Of a stretch of DNA of 64,000 bases, positions 29,143 to 38,546 are shown piece after piece; the first letter of the stretch is position 1, and every line of letters begins with the position of its first letter. The translations under genes and the position numbers were made by a program. The notes beneath the pieces were generated by a model. That model saw only the letters and a program-made list of their open reading frames with translations, searched no databases and was not told the origin of the DNA. Source of the DNA: Simmondsia chinensis. Taxonomy: Eukaryota; Streptophyta; Magnoliopsida; Caryophyllales; Simmondsiaceae. The stretch spans positions 5,535,501 to 5,599,500 of the forward strand of contig JAGTTD010000010.1 of NCBI GenBank assembly GCA_018398585.1. The letters are read 5' to 3'.

Positions 29143-29823
29143 TAGGGATGACAATTGATCGAGTTTGCCTTTATTCAAATCAATCCAGAAAAAATTCGAT
29201 CCAACCCAAATTCAAAAAAAAAAAAACCATTTAGTATATAAAAATTCAATCCAAATCCAAATCCAAATCTATCGGGAGGAGCGGATATCCGACCCAAATA
29301 CATAACCCATCTAAATTATAGAACGAAATTATAATATTACAATCTAATATTAGCATATATAACAATAATAATGCAATATTAATACCTCAATAGCTAATAT
29401 TTGGACAAATCACTATATCTTTTTCCTTTTTTATTTAATATGTATAAATATAATATTAGGCAAAATACCTTTTAACAGGTAATATTTATATGTAAATTCG
29501 TTACATCATGGTTCCACAAAAATTATTATATTGGCAAGACAAACTTTAAAATGTTGGCATAATAAAAAGCATGTTGAAATATGATTTGGCATGCTAAAGA
29601 CTTAAAATTTAGTAATTTTAAACTTTTCATACATTAAACATAATTTCGGATCAGATTTAGGTCGGATCTGGGTTGGATTTGATATCATCCAAATCCGACC
29701 TGGCCCAAAACCCATTTATCAACATCCTAATCCATTTAAAACCCATTTTTTGCATCTAAATCCATCATAAATGAATCAGGTTGGATAAATATCCGATGAA
29801 TTCGGGTGCAATTGTCATCCCTA
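29143..29823. mobile_element. Non-autonomous hAT element (681 bp), copy B
   Basis: The ends TAGGGATGACAAT and ATTGTCATCCCTA are perfect inverted repeats over 13 bases. A perfect 8-bp duplication GTTCAGAG flanks it (29135-29142, 29824-29831). The interior has the same plan as copy A at 7930-8607 (CCAAATCC-rich ends, AT-rich core) and nearly the same length, so these belong to one family. There is no ORF. Confidence 0.9.
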
Positions 29824-29831
29824 GTTCAGAG

Positions 29832-30111
29832 TACATCAAATCCAACACAATGAAATGCAAACCCTAAAAGTTCACCAGGTTGTAATCATTCATGAAGTTG
29901 ACATACATGAAATTCACGTAATAAATCCAGGTGAGATTTCCTAAAACTAATTGACATTAGGTAAAGTGTTCCATTAAATTTATATATCGTTATCTTGCCT
30001 TTCACATCTCCAGTACAAGACAATTTGACTATATTCATGTGAATTTCTCAAAAGGAATCACAAAGATCAAAGCACAAACTAGTCAAAGTGAACCTAAGTA
30101 CTAGCAAAACC
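29832..30111. other. Probable 3' flank of the ARMC7-like gene remnant
   Basis: Non-coding. It lies immediately downstream of the minus-strand stop at 30112 and would have held the 3' UTR. Confidence 0.35.
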
Positions 30112-30364
30112 CTAATTTCCAGGCAGTTGTTTGTCAAGTAATGCCTTAGCAAGATTAGCAAAGCTTAAACATACACTAGCAGCACCAGCATACTTCTTTA
30201 TCAAGTCTACCGCCTCCTTCAACACCTCCTCTTTATACCTGCACTCGCAAAGATAATGCAATGCAACAAGAGCATAATTCACAGTATTCCTTACCGGACT
30301 CGACAGGCATCGAATCACAACCGGAATTCCTCCACATTCCACAATCACCATGGCATTGTCCGGA

Positions 30365-30845
30365 TGTCACGAACCTAGGCCCGTGACTCGGTTAGAATTT
30401 GAGATAGAGGGGAGATTAGATGAGAGTTAGAGGAAGAGAGTAGAAATAGAGGGAGAATTAGAAGAGTTAGGGGAAAAGAAGTTAGAATTAGAAGGGGAGA
30501 GAAGAGAGAGAGAGGGAGAGACAGTTAGAGAGAGAGAGAGAGTAAATTTGATAAGTTTTTCATTGATGACTAATGCAAGGTTACAATGGTTTAAATAAAC
30601 ATGCTTGGGAGTTTTGGAGGGAAAGGGCCGGCCACCCCTACATCCTAGGCCCTAAGGTATAGCCCCATTGCATTAATGTAATTACATCATTGTGTTGCTT
30701 CCTTGTCCTCCCCTACAACCGGCCTCCACCCCTCATTCAAAATTTAAACTAACTTATACTTAACTAATTCTATATTTACATTACATAATTGTTACAAAAA
30801 ATCAAAAGCAAGAAAATAGCTGTTCGGCTTCCTCGGGTCGTGACA
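30365..30845 (-). repeat. Left (3') LTR of the young gypsy element
   Basis: 481 bases. It contains a GA-rich microsatellite in its first half and a TTTAAATAAACATGC region that could hold the polyadenylation signal or promoter. It is nearly identical to 35573-36057. Confidence 0.93.
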
Positions 30846-30874
30846 ATCCCTTCCCCTTGAAATCATCCTTGTCC

Positions 30875-33800
30875 TCAAGGATTGAAGGTCGGAAATTGTT
30901 TGCGAACGAAGGTCCAATCTTCCCAAGTGACGGCGTCTTCCCCCATGTTTTTCCATCGGACTTGAACTTGCTTGATTTTCCTTTTGTTGCGGGTTACGGT
31001 CCGTTGATTGAGAATGTCTTGTGGAGTGACTTCGGTTTCGTCGTTTTGGTCAATCTGCGGAAGGTCCGAAGTGATGCGTATGTTGTCTCCTACCTTTTTC
31101 TTCAATCGGGAAACATGGAAGACTGGATGGATTTTGGAACCTTCGGGGAGCTCGAGTTTGTAGGCCACTTCCCCGATCCGGGCTTTAATTCGGTACGGTC
31201 CATAGTATCGAGCGGCCAGCTTTAGGTTTCTTCGTAACGCGACGGAGGTTTGTCGATATGGCTGCAGCTTAAGGTACACCCAGTCACCTACTTCGAACAC
31301 AATCTCGGTCCTCCGATGGTCGGCTTGCTGTTTATAGCGGTGTTGAGCCTCTTTTAAGTTCTCCTTTAATAGGCCAATCAAGTTCTGCCTTTCATTGACA
31401 AAGTCCTCCACATCCCCGGATGTAGAGATGCAAGGGACGTCGAGGGCGAGGAACTTGGGTTCATAACCGTAGAGAGCGCGGAACGGTGTCCCTTTCAATG
31501 ATGAGTGATAGTGGGTGTTGTACCAGAATTCTGCCAAAGGAAGCCAGGGAGACCACTGTTTCGGTTTATGGAGGGCCATGGCTCGAAGATAACTTTCGAG
31601 ACACTGATTGACCCGTTCGGTTTGTCCGTCGGATTGTGGATGATAGGCACTACTCATTCTGAGCGCGACCCCGGCTAGGCGCATGAGCTCCTTCCAAAAG
31701 AGGCTCTGGAAGGATGCGTCTCGGTCTGAAATAATATCCTTGGGCAACCCATGAAGTCGGTAGACCTGGTCCACGAACAATTGGGCTACCTTGCTTGCGG
31801 TGTACGGATGTGTCAAGGCGATGAAGTGAGCATACTTGGTAAGTCGGTCCACAACCACCATAATGACATCCTTGCCCCCGGACTTGGGCAAGCCTTCGAT
31901 GAAGTCCATACTAATACTTTCCCATGCTTGGTTGGGCACGGGTAGTGGTTGTAGGAGTCCCGGGTAAGCCACATTTTCATGCTTGGTGCGTTGGCAAGTA
32001 TCACACTTCTTTACCCATTCTTGGACACTGTCTTTGAGGTTGGGCCAATAAAACATGCGTTTGACCCTCATTAAGGTGCCAAAGGATCCTGAGTGACCCC
32101 CCGTGGGAGAGTCGTGAAGTGCTTGTAGGATCTTTTCTCTCATTCCTCCATCCTTTCCCACATAAAGCCTTCCCTTGTATCGGAGGAGTCCCCCTTCGAA
32201 AGAGTAAGGCTTGTTGCTTGTTGGGTCAAGAACAAGTTGCTCTATTCGTTCGGTGGTATGGGCCTCATCTTCGTAGCTTTGGGAGAGCTCTTGTATCCAA
32301 AGGGGAACCGAAGTGGTCATGAAGGCGTAGGCGGCAACAGCTTCGTCTTCATCCCGTCTTGAGAGTGCATCGGCAGCTCGGTTTTCGGCTCCCTTGCGGT
32401 AAAGGATGCTATAATGTAGGCCCATCATCTTCGACATCCCTTTGAGCTGTAATTGTGTGGTGATCTTTTGCTCGAGTAAGTGACGGAGGCTGGCATGGTC
32501 GGTCTTGATGATGAAATGATGGTCCATCAAATAGTGTCTCCACTTTTCAACCGCCATGAGTACTGCAAGGAGCTCTTTCTCATAGGCCGAAAGCCCCAAG
32601 TGGCGTGGGCTAAGGGCCTTACTGAGGTAGGCGAGGGGTCGGCCCTCTTGTGATAGGACCGCTCCAATCCCTACCCCGCAAGCATTGGTCTCAAGGACAA
32701 AGGGCTTGGAGAAGTCGGGAAGTGCCAGGACTGGGGCGGTTGTCATGGCCTCCTTCAGGGCCTCGAATGCTTGATCGGCTTCCTCATCCCAAAGAAATCC
32801 CCCTTTCTTGAGGAGGTTGGTCAACGGCTTGCTCATGGTCCCATACCCACGGATGAACTTCCGGTAATATCCGGTGAGTCCCGAGAACCCACGGAGGCTC
32901 TTGACATTCTTCGGTCTTGGCCACTTCTTCATGGCCTCGATCTTGCCTTCTTCGGTTGCGACCCCTTCTCTTGAGATTACGTGTCCCAAGTATTCTACCC
33001 GATCTTGGCCGAAGGTACACTTGCTCCGTTTAGCATAGAGGCGGTGCATACGAAGGGTCTCAAGCACTTCGGTCAAGTGCCTAAGATGTGCGGAAAGGCT
33101 CGGGCTATAGACCAAGATGTCGTCAAAGAATACGAGCACAAACTTGCGTAGATATGGCTCGAAGACTTCGTTCATCAAGGCTTGGAAGGAGGCGGGGGCG
33201 TTAGTGAGTCCGAAAGGCATGACACGGAACTCATAATGCCCTTGGTGAGTCCGGAAGGCGGTCTTATGCTGGTCTTCTTCACACACTCGGATTTGATGAT
33301 AACCGGCGCGGAGATCGATCTTGGAAAAAATGGAAGACCCCTTGAGCTCATCTAGTAAATCGTCGATGACCGGTATCGGAAACTTATCTTTGATGGTGAT
33401 GTTGTTGAGTTGCCGATAGTCCACGCAAAAACAGTAGGACCCGTCCTTTTTGCGGACCAAGAGCACCGGGGAAGCAAATGGGCTTCGGCTCGGTTGGATG
33501 ATGGAGGCTTCCAACATTTCCTTGACTTGCCTTTCGATCTCGTTCTTTTTCCCGTGCGGGTAGCGGTAGGGCCTTATGTTCACGGGCTTGGCTTCGGGCA
33601 AGGTGGGAATGCGGTGATCATGTGAGCGAGGAGGAGGAAGGGTCCTCGGTTCCTCAAAAACATCTTGATAGCGGTCGAGGATGCGTTCTATCTCCGGATG
33701 AGTGACGGACTTGGAGGCCTCCTCGGCGGTAGCCATAAAGAGGTGACCCATCACATGTCTGGCCTTCTTGAAGAGCTTGGCGAGGCTTTTACCCGAAATT

Positions 33801-35452
33801 GATTGTAAGGCGGCTTTCTCGGATGTGCCTTGTAAGCGGACTGCCTTACCCTCTTTGAAGCAAGCGAACTTGAGGTTGGTGAAGTCAAATGTTACGGGCC
33901 CATATCGTTGGAGCCAATCAACCCCAAGGACCATGTCACTGCCCCGGAGTTCCAATACCCTCAAGTCATCAACGAACGTTGTGCCTTGGACTTTCCACCT
34001 TATGCCCGGGCATTTTTGATAACTAACGAGGCTCTCCCCGTTTGCCACCGTCACGGTCATGACGACGGTGGGTACGGTTTCGAGCTGAAGCTCCCGGACC
34101 ACATTAGCATCTAGGAAGCTATTAGTGGACCCGCTATCGATCAAGATATTTACCTCCCGCTTCTTAATCAGGCCCTTCAATCTCAAGGTGTTGTGCGTGA
34201 CTCGGCCCGAAAGTGCATTTAGAGAAATCTCCATAGCTCCGTTGTCTTCTCCTTCGGTTTGCTCTTCACCTGCAACTTCCTCTTCTTGGGCTTCGTCTTC
34301 GACCTCTTCTCCTTCCATACTTTGTAAGGCCTTCTTACAAACGTGCCCTGGAAAGTATTTTTCATGGCACTTGTAACATTGGCCCGGCTCTCGTCTTGGG
34401 GCGCTGGGACCCGTGTTGCTGCTGCCGCTGGTTTTGGACACGGGCCCGTGGGACTGGGCCCAGCCTTGGGACGCTGCCGAGGACACTGGTCGGCTACTGG
34501 GAACAGGTCGGGCACTAAAACTGGGTCGGTTGACAGGTCTGGCAGCATTCCTGATTTCGGCTACCGCAACCTCTTGGAGTTTGGCCTGTTCAAAGGCCAT
34601 GCTAAGCTCGGTTGGCCGGCTTGCCTTGACGGATGCTCGAATGGCGGGCTTAAGTCCGCTAATAAAGCTCGAGACAAAGTATGCCTCGCTCAATGTCGGG
34701 TGATGGATAAGCATCCAGCTCTTCAATTCTTCAAATTTCAAAATATAATCTTCAACCGGCCCGTTTTGTGACATCTTGCTAAACTCCTCTACTATGTCTT
34801 GGAGCGATCGGTCCCCAAAACGTTTGCACAATTCGTCCATGAAAAAGGTCCACGTCATGTGAGGGTGTCTAAGTTCTAGCCCGTGGAACCAAATGTCCCC
34901 GTGTTCATGAAGGTGGCTTGAAGCATATTCAACCCACTCGGTTTCGGGCACTTGGTACCAACGAAAGTATTTAAGGCACTTACGGATCCAGGCTCTCGGG
35001 TTCGTACCTTCAAACTTTGGGATCTCGAGCTTGGGCGCATGGGAGGTCCAGGTGCGGTTGCTTCCGTGGCTTCGGCTAAAGTCCCCTTCATCCGTGACCC
35101 GCGGTGGGGCCGGGTTATTTCTGAGTTCTGAAGAGTGTATTGGAGGCGGTAGGATCCCATTGCCGGTTCTCGGGTACGTGCCTGACCCTCCTTGCGCGGC
35201 ATTGTCACGGGCTCCCACGGTTGGTGCCACGGTCTCCACCTCGGTCCTCTTTTCCTGGGCCTTCACCAACCAACCCACGGCATCGGTTAGGGCCCTCAGG
35301 TCAGCCTTCACATCTGCCATGTCTGCTTTTATCTCGATGTTGTTTCGGTTTTGTTGCTCCTCCAGTCGGTCCATCCTTTCCTCCAAGCGGACCATCCGAT
35401 CATCAACGGCGTCGACCCACTCGTTGGTATCGGTGTGACCGGTTGAGGACAT
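30875..35452 (-). CDS. Gypsy Gag-Pol polyprotein (1525 aa), RNase H Asp replaced by Asn
   Basis: A single uninterrupted frame. The N-terminus is a predicted coiled coil (DRMVRLEERMDRLEEQQNR), followed by a gag capsid region (LEIPKFEGTNPRAWIRKCLK) and a zinc knuckle (CYKCHEKYFPGHVC, CCHC type). Protease has ILIDSGSTNSFLD. RT has FPIPVIDDLLDEL, DLRAGYHQIR and FFDDILVYS. RNase H follows, then integrase with an HHCC-like finger, MDFIEGLPKSGGKD, SDRDASF and QSDGQTERVN. The C-terminus (VQVRWKNMGEDAVTWED) is chromodomain-like, which in this group targets insertion. Oddity: at residue 923 the RNase H motif reads ETNA where the family has TDAS, so the first catalytic aspartate is Asn (codon 32686-32684). 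That may disable self-replication. Confidence 0.92.
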   Translation of the reverse strand: MSSTGHTDTNEWVDAVDDRMVRLEERMDRLEEQQNRNNIEIKADMADVKADLRALTDAVGWLVKAQEKRTEVETVAPTVGARDNAAQGGSGTYPRTGNGILPPPIHSSELRNNPAPPRVTDEGDFSRSHGSNRTWTSHAPKLEIPKFEGTNPRAWIRKCLKYFRWYQVPETEWVEYASSHLHEHGDIWFHGLELRHPHMTWTFFMDELCKRFGDRSLQDIVEEFSKMSQNGPVEDYILKFEELKSWMLIHHPTLSEAYFVSSFISGLKPAIRASVKASRPTELSMAFEQAKLQEVAVAEIRNAARPVNRPSFSARPVPSSRPVSSAASQGWAQSHGPVSKTSGSSNTGPSAPRREPGQCYKCHEKYFPGHVCKKALQSMEGEEVEDEAQEEEVAGEEQTEGEDNGAMEISLNALSGRVTHNTLRLKGLIKKREVNILIDSGSTNSFLDANVVRELQLETVPTVVMTVTVANGESLVSYQKCPGIRWKVQGTTFVDDLRVLELRGSDMVLGVDWLQRYGPVTFDFTNLKFACFKEGKAVRLQGTSEKAALQSISGKSLAKLFKKARHVMGHLFMATAEEASKSVTHPEIERILDRYQDVFEEPRTLPPPRSHDHRIPTLPEAKPVNIRPYRYPHGKKNEIERQVKEMLEASIIQPSRSPFASPVLLVRKKDGSYCFCVDYRQLNNITIKDKFPIPVIDDLLDELKGSSIFSKIDLRAGYHQIRVCEEDQHKTAFRTHQGHYEFRVMPFGLTNAPASFQALMNEVFEPYLRKFVLVFFDDILVYSPSLSAHLRHLTEVLETLRMHRLYAKRSKCTFGQDRVEYLGHVISREGVATEEGKIEAMKKWPRPKNVKSLRGFSGLTGYYRKFIRGYGTMSKPLTNLLKKGGFLWDEEADQAFEALKEAMTTAPVLALPDFSKPFVLETNACGVGIGAVLSQEGRPLAYLSKALSPRHLGLSAYEKELLAVLMAVEKWRHYLMDHHFIIKTDHASLRHLLEQKITTQLQLKGMSKMMGLHYSILYRKGAENRAADALSRRDEDEAVAAYAFMTTSVPLWIQELSQSYEDEAHTTERIEQLVLDPTSNKPYSFEGGLLRYKGRLYVGKDGGMREKILQALHDSPTGGHSGSFGTLMRVKRMFYWPNLKDSVQEWVKKCDTCQRTKHENVAYPGLLQPLPVPNQAWESISMDFIEGLPKSGGKDVIMVVVDRLTKYAHFIALTHPYTASKVAQLFVDQVYRLHGLPKDIISDRDASFQSLFWKELMRLAGVALRMSSAYHPQSDGQTERVNQCLESYLRAMALHKPKQWSPWLPLAEFWYNTHYHSSLKGTPFRALYGYEPKFLALDVPCISTSGDVEDFVNERQNLIGLLKENLKEAQHRYKQQADHRRTEIVFEVGDWVYLKLQPYRQTSVALRRNLKLAARYYGPYRIKARIGEVAYKLELPEGSKIHPVFHVSRLKKKVGDNIRITSDLPQIDQNDETEVTPQDILNQRTVTRNKRKIKQVQVRWKNMGEDAVTWEDWTFVRKQFPTFNP

Positions 35453-35556
35453 GCTTCTTGTTATAGCCGTTTTTTTTTTTTTTTTTTTTTTGATTCGGTT
35501 TAACCGGATGAGAGAAAAAAAAAGGATAGGTTAAGCCCTTTTCCGGATCGGAAGAT

Positions 35557-35569
35557 GGCTCTGATACCA
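35557..35569 (-). other. Primer-binding site of the young gypsy element
   Basis: Minus-strand TGGTATCAGAGCC, three bases inside the 5' LTR, complementary to the 3' end of plant initiator-Met tRNA. Confidence 0.85.
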
Positions 35570-35572
35570 CTT

Positions 35573-36057
35573 TGTCACGAACCTAGGCCCGTGACTCGGT
35601 TAGAATTTGAGATAGAGGGGAGATTAGATGAGAGTTAGAGGAAGAGAGTAGAAATAGAGGGAGAATTAGAAGAGTTAGGGGAAAAGAAGTTAGAATTAGA
35701 AGGGGAGAGAAGAGAGAGAGAGGGAGAGAGGGTTAGAGAGAGAGAGAGAGAGAGTAAATTTGATAAGTTTTTTATTGATGACTAATGCAAGGTTACAATG
35801 GTTTAAATAAACATGCTTGGGAGTTTTGGAGGGAAAGGGCCGGCCACCCCTACATCCTAGGCCCTAAGGTATAGCCCCATTGCATTAATGTAATTACATC
35901 ATTGTGTTGCTTCCTTGTCCTCCCCTACAACCGGCCTCCACCCCTCATTCAAAATTTAAACTAACTTATACTTAACTAATTCTATATTTACATTACATAA
36001 TTGTTACAAAAAATCAAAAGCAAGAAAATAGCAGTTCGACTTCCTCGGGTCGTGACA
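35573..36057 (-). repeat. Right (5') LTR of the young gypsy element
   Basis: 485 bases. Four bases longer than the left copy because of the GA repeat. It would drive transcription of the element on the minus strand. Confidence 0.93.
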
Positions 36058-36315
36058 CCGGATTGACGGCGGCATTTGCTACCCCTCATTAGGCTCAGTG
36101 ATGCAGTCGAGGAAGAGCTCCAACACGTTGAGATGGCAGAGGAAGGCGTAGTTGTAGGGATCGTAGGTGAAATTTGCAAGATTAGCGGCGATTTTCTCCT
36201 CCGATTGTTAGGATTCAGAGGATTGGAATTCGGAGACAAGTTGTTGGAGATATTGATGCCTTGGTGTACCGTACTTTCCCGTTCGCTCCTTTTGCCTCTT
36301 GTTGTTGGTTATCAT

Positions 36316-36806
36316 TTCGGATTCCGAGCCCCTCTCTCTCTACCTTCCAGGCAAATTTCCCATTGGTGGCTTCATAATTATTGGGGTGATTGAGGAGCTA
36401 TTTGATAAGAGAAAATGATTTTTTTTATTTTTTATTTATTTATTTTTTTAGTTCCACAATATAGAAAATTGGAAAATTCAGTCAAGTGATTTCTGTTTTT
36501 CAATTTTCTGAAATTTGAGAATGATAAAGTAATAGCCCTAAATCCAAAAATCAAATAAAAAGACTTGAACCTAGTCCAAACAATAATGTCATTTATTTGA
36601 AAGTTGAAAATGATACGCCTAAGTAATACCCGTAAATTAGTCAAAACACTAAGGAAAAAAAGAGTATCTCATTGTCTAAATAAATTACAAATATTGTCTA
36701 AACATATAATATTATAACTTCTTCTCTATCGACTAATATAATCATTCCACAATTGAGCGGTAATTGCTTGTGGGACCTAGCTCATTCGCATTTGTTAGGA
36801 TATATC
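36316..36806. other. Upstream flank of the ARMC7-like remnant
   Basis: The first 100 bases (pyrimidine-rich CTCTCTCTAC patch) could be the 5' UTR or promoter of the minus-strand gene. The rest is AT-rich with no ORF of note. Confidence 0.4.
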
Positions 36807-36811
36807 CACCT

Positions 36812-37285
36812 CGATACAAACCAAAATATATAGTAATTAAGTGTGGGATGATTTAGGTATTAATAAATAGGTTTAGTGCTTAATTACAATTATACCCCTC
36901 CTTGATTCTTTATATACGGCCTTAGCGTAGAGGAAGGAGTATGGATGATGATGATATGGTGATGAGTCTCTCTCCCCCTCTTTCTTTATAAGTCTTCCCC
37001 CTTCTGTCTCTAGTTCTCTCCCCCTACTTTCTTACAAAGGAACATACCCACTGCGCTCTCGCCTACGCAGGGTCGGGGGAGGATGTATGCAGCATTTTCC
37101 CTTCAGGTTGTTAACCTGAAGAGATGCCGTTTCTCAGTGTTTCCAACCTTAGGGTGAGGACTTTCCAGGAGGTCACCCATCATGGTACTACTCTCGCCAA
37201 AGTACGCTTAACTTCGGAGGTCACCCCGACTTTCTTATACTGATCTATTCATTGATTGTGCTTTGATTGATTTTGGTTCGCATCA
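36812..37285 (+). repeat. Left LTR of the 2.2 kb element
   Basis: 474 bases, starting CGATACAAACC and ending GTTCGCATCA. It shares its outer parts with 38547-39042: TTAGGTATTAATAAATAGG at the start and GATTGTGCTTTGATTGATTT at the end. A 5S-SINE occupies 37035-37228. Confidence 0.85.
37035..37228 (-). mobile_element. 5S rRNA-headed SINE, copy 3, with 9-bp duplication
   Basis: A perfect duplication ACTTTCTTA flanks it (37026-37034, 37229-37237). On the minus strand it begins in 5S sequence (GAAGTTAAGCGTAC, then GATGGGTGACCTCCTGG) and reaches GTCCTCACC. It then enters the tail AGGTTGGAAACACTGAGAA, TGCTGCATACATCC, CCGACCCTGC and GCAGTGGGTATGTTCC. The first ~45 bases of 5S are missing (5' truncation), while the tail is complete. 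The clean duplication shows it moved as a unit. Confidence 0.8.
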
Positions 37286-37979
37286 ATTGGTATCAAAGCT
37301 ACCAACCCTCGACATCAACAATGGAGTTTGATCTGGTAGCAATTGCCGGAATACAAATGATGATTGCAAAGATACTAGCAAAACTTGACCAGATGCAAGA
37401 GGATACAACAGGTATGAAATCTGAGCTAAAAAGGTGATTGATGTGTCACTAGTGGTGCTAGAGGAGAAGAACGGCGACGATCGAGGCACCAGCGAGACTC
37501 CGGATCCAGATCTGACCAGAAATTGAGAGAAAACTGAGGTGTCGAAACCTCTGACTCTGACTGAGAGCTCTGGCAGTGAAGAGGACAAGGCCAACGAAGA
37601 GATCGGCTAGGACGTCGTCGACAACCACCACCTCTATCAGGACCTTGCCTCGCCAGAGAAGACGACCCCACCTTCGCCGTCGTTAATGTCCAGATGAAGG
37701 TCAGAGACACGAGGAGCAGCGTCCAAGTAGAGCCGCAGCCGCCTTGAGAGATCGAAAAGGATGATACCGCTGCGGAAGCACCGCTATCACCGTCACCGTG
37801 GTGTCGCGTTGGTCGCCGTCGGGGACCCTAGGGCAAGGTCGATTCAGGCATGGGTTTCTGTTTTCGCAGAAGAGGACGACGCGGCGGCGCAAGGTTGTGG
37901 AGAATTTAGAGTCACATTATTCAGAACGAAATTACAACTTTATCCTTAGAGATTTTTATAAATACCCAATTGCATTTAC

Positions 37980-38259
37980 TTTTTTTTTCAATAATTATCG
38001 GCATAATCGTAGTACATACAAATAACTCGACAGACGAGCCCTTAGCTACCCCGTAAAGGAAAGTGGGTATAAAAAGAAGCCAGCGCAAACAGGAAAAAAT
38101 AAAGGCACCAAAAACAACACAAGACTGGGAAAACAATACGTCAACAGGCAGAGACTAGAACTAGTAGAACAATAAACGTAGCCGGAGCAGAGACACACAC
38201 TGAAATACATCACAAAAGACGAACGACGACCTAAAAGAGGGTGGAGGACAAGAAAGGAA

Positions 38260-38260
<1 letters not shown>
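37980..38260 (-). mobile_element. 5'-truncated LINE 3' end (L1-like), minus strand
   Basis: The poly(T) run starting at 37980 is the complement of a poly(A) tail. Read on the minus strand, the sequence ending GCCGATAATTATTGAAAA matches the 3' end of the + strand LINE piece at about 41090-41300 (shared GTGTGTCTCTGCTYCGG, TTTACGGG, TATGTACTA and ATAATTATTGAAAA). No coding region is included. Confidence 0.65.

Positions 38261-38265
<5 letters not shown>

Positions 38266-38307
<42 letters not shown>
38266..38307 (+). repeat. Poly(C) run of 42 bases
   Basis: An uninterrupted cytosine tract, followed by GCGCGATGCAAGC. A second C run of about 22 bases is in the right LTR at 38911-38932. Such runs are rare in plant DNA and are prone to sequencing or assembly error. 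Confidence 0.9.
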
Positions 38308-38308
<1 letters not shown>

Positions 38309-38546
38309 CGCGATGCAAGCAGGGTACCAGGCGGCGGTACCAGACAGGAGGGGTACCGAGCCCACATCATAGGAAAGGGGAAAGAAAATCTAATTTTCAA
38401 GGATAAAAAATCTTACAACTTCTATTAGTTTAAAAAAAATAATTGGATAAAATTTGTAATTATAACATTTGATCTCGAAGGGTTATCAATTTGGATATAA
38501 ATACATTAACCTTAAGGATAAGGGTCTTAAAAAGGGGCAAAAATAT

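Larger units (their letters stand above)
30365..36057 (-). mobile_element. Complete, young Ty3/gypsy chromovirus-type element (5693 bp)
   Basis: LTRs are at 30365-30845 and 35573-36057 (TGTCACGAAC...GTGACA), with a perfect 5-bp duplication CCGGA at 30360-30364 and 36058-36062. By eye the LTRs differ at about five bases plus a 4-bp GA-repeat length change, so insertion is recent. The primer-binding site TGGTATCAGAGCC (minus strand, 35569-35557) matches initiator-Met tRNA. A purine tract (AAGGGGAAGGGAT) abuts the left LTR at 30858-30846. One long ORF encodes gag-pol. The size, LTR length and C-terminal chromodomain-like sequence suggest a Reina-type chromovirus. Confidence 0.93.
30112..36315 (-). 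pseudogene. ARMC7-like armadillo-repeat gene, split by a gypsy element
   Basis: The 5' half is at 36315-36063. It starts MITNNKRQKERTGKYGTPRH and includes NLANFTYDPYNYAFL and LELFLDC, wording I recognise from armadillo repeat-containing protein 7. The 3' half is at 30364-30112 (VIVECGGIPVVIRCLSSPVR to LPGN, stop). A Ty3/gypsy element (30365-36057) with duplication CCGGA separates the halves. Besides that insertion there is a TAA in frame at 36210-36208, and near 36085 a frame change that also loses roughly a dozen family residues. It was therefore probably dead before, or decayed after, the insertion. No introns are visible in either half, so a processed copy is possible. Confidence 0.75.

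Noticed and set aside
31813..35466. Many ORFs over 60 codons on the plus strand and in other minus frames
   Set aside because: They are shadows of the 1525-codon gypsy frame and have no domain content.
38046..38400. Glycine-rich ORFs on the minus strand
   Set aside because: The glycines come from the 42-base poly(C) run read in reverse; the rest is LINE 3' untranslated sequence.
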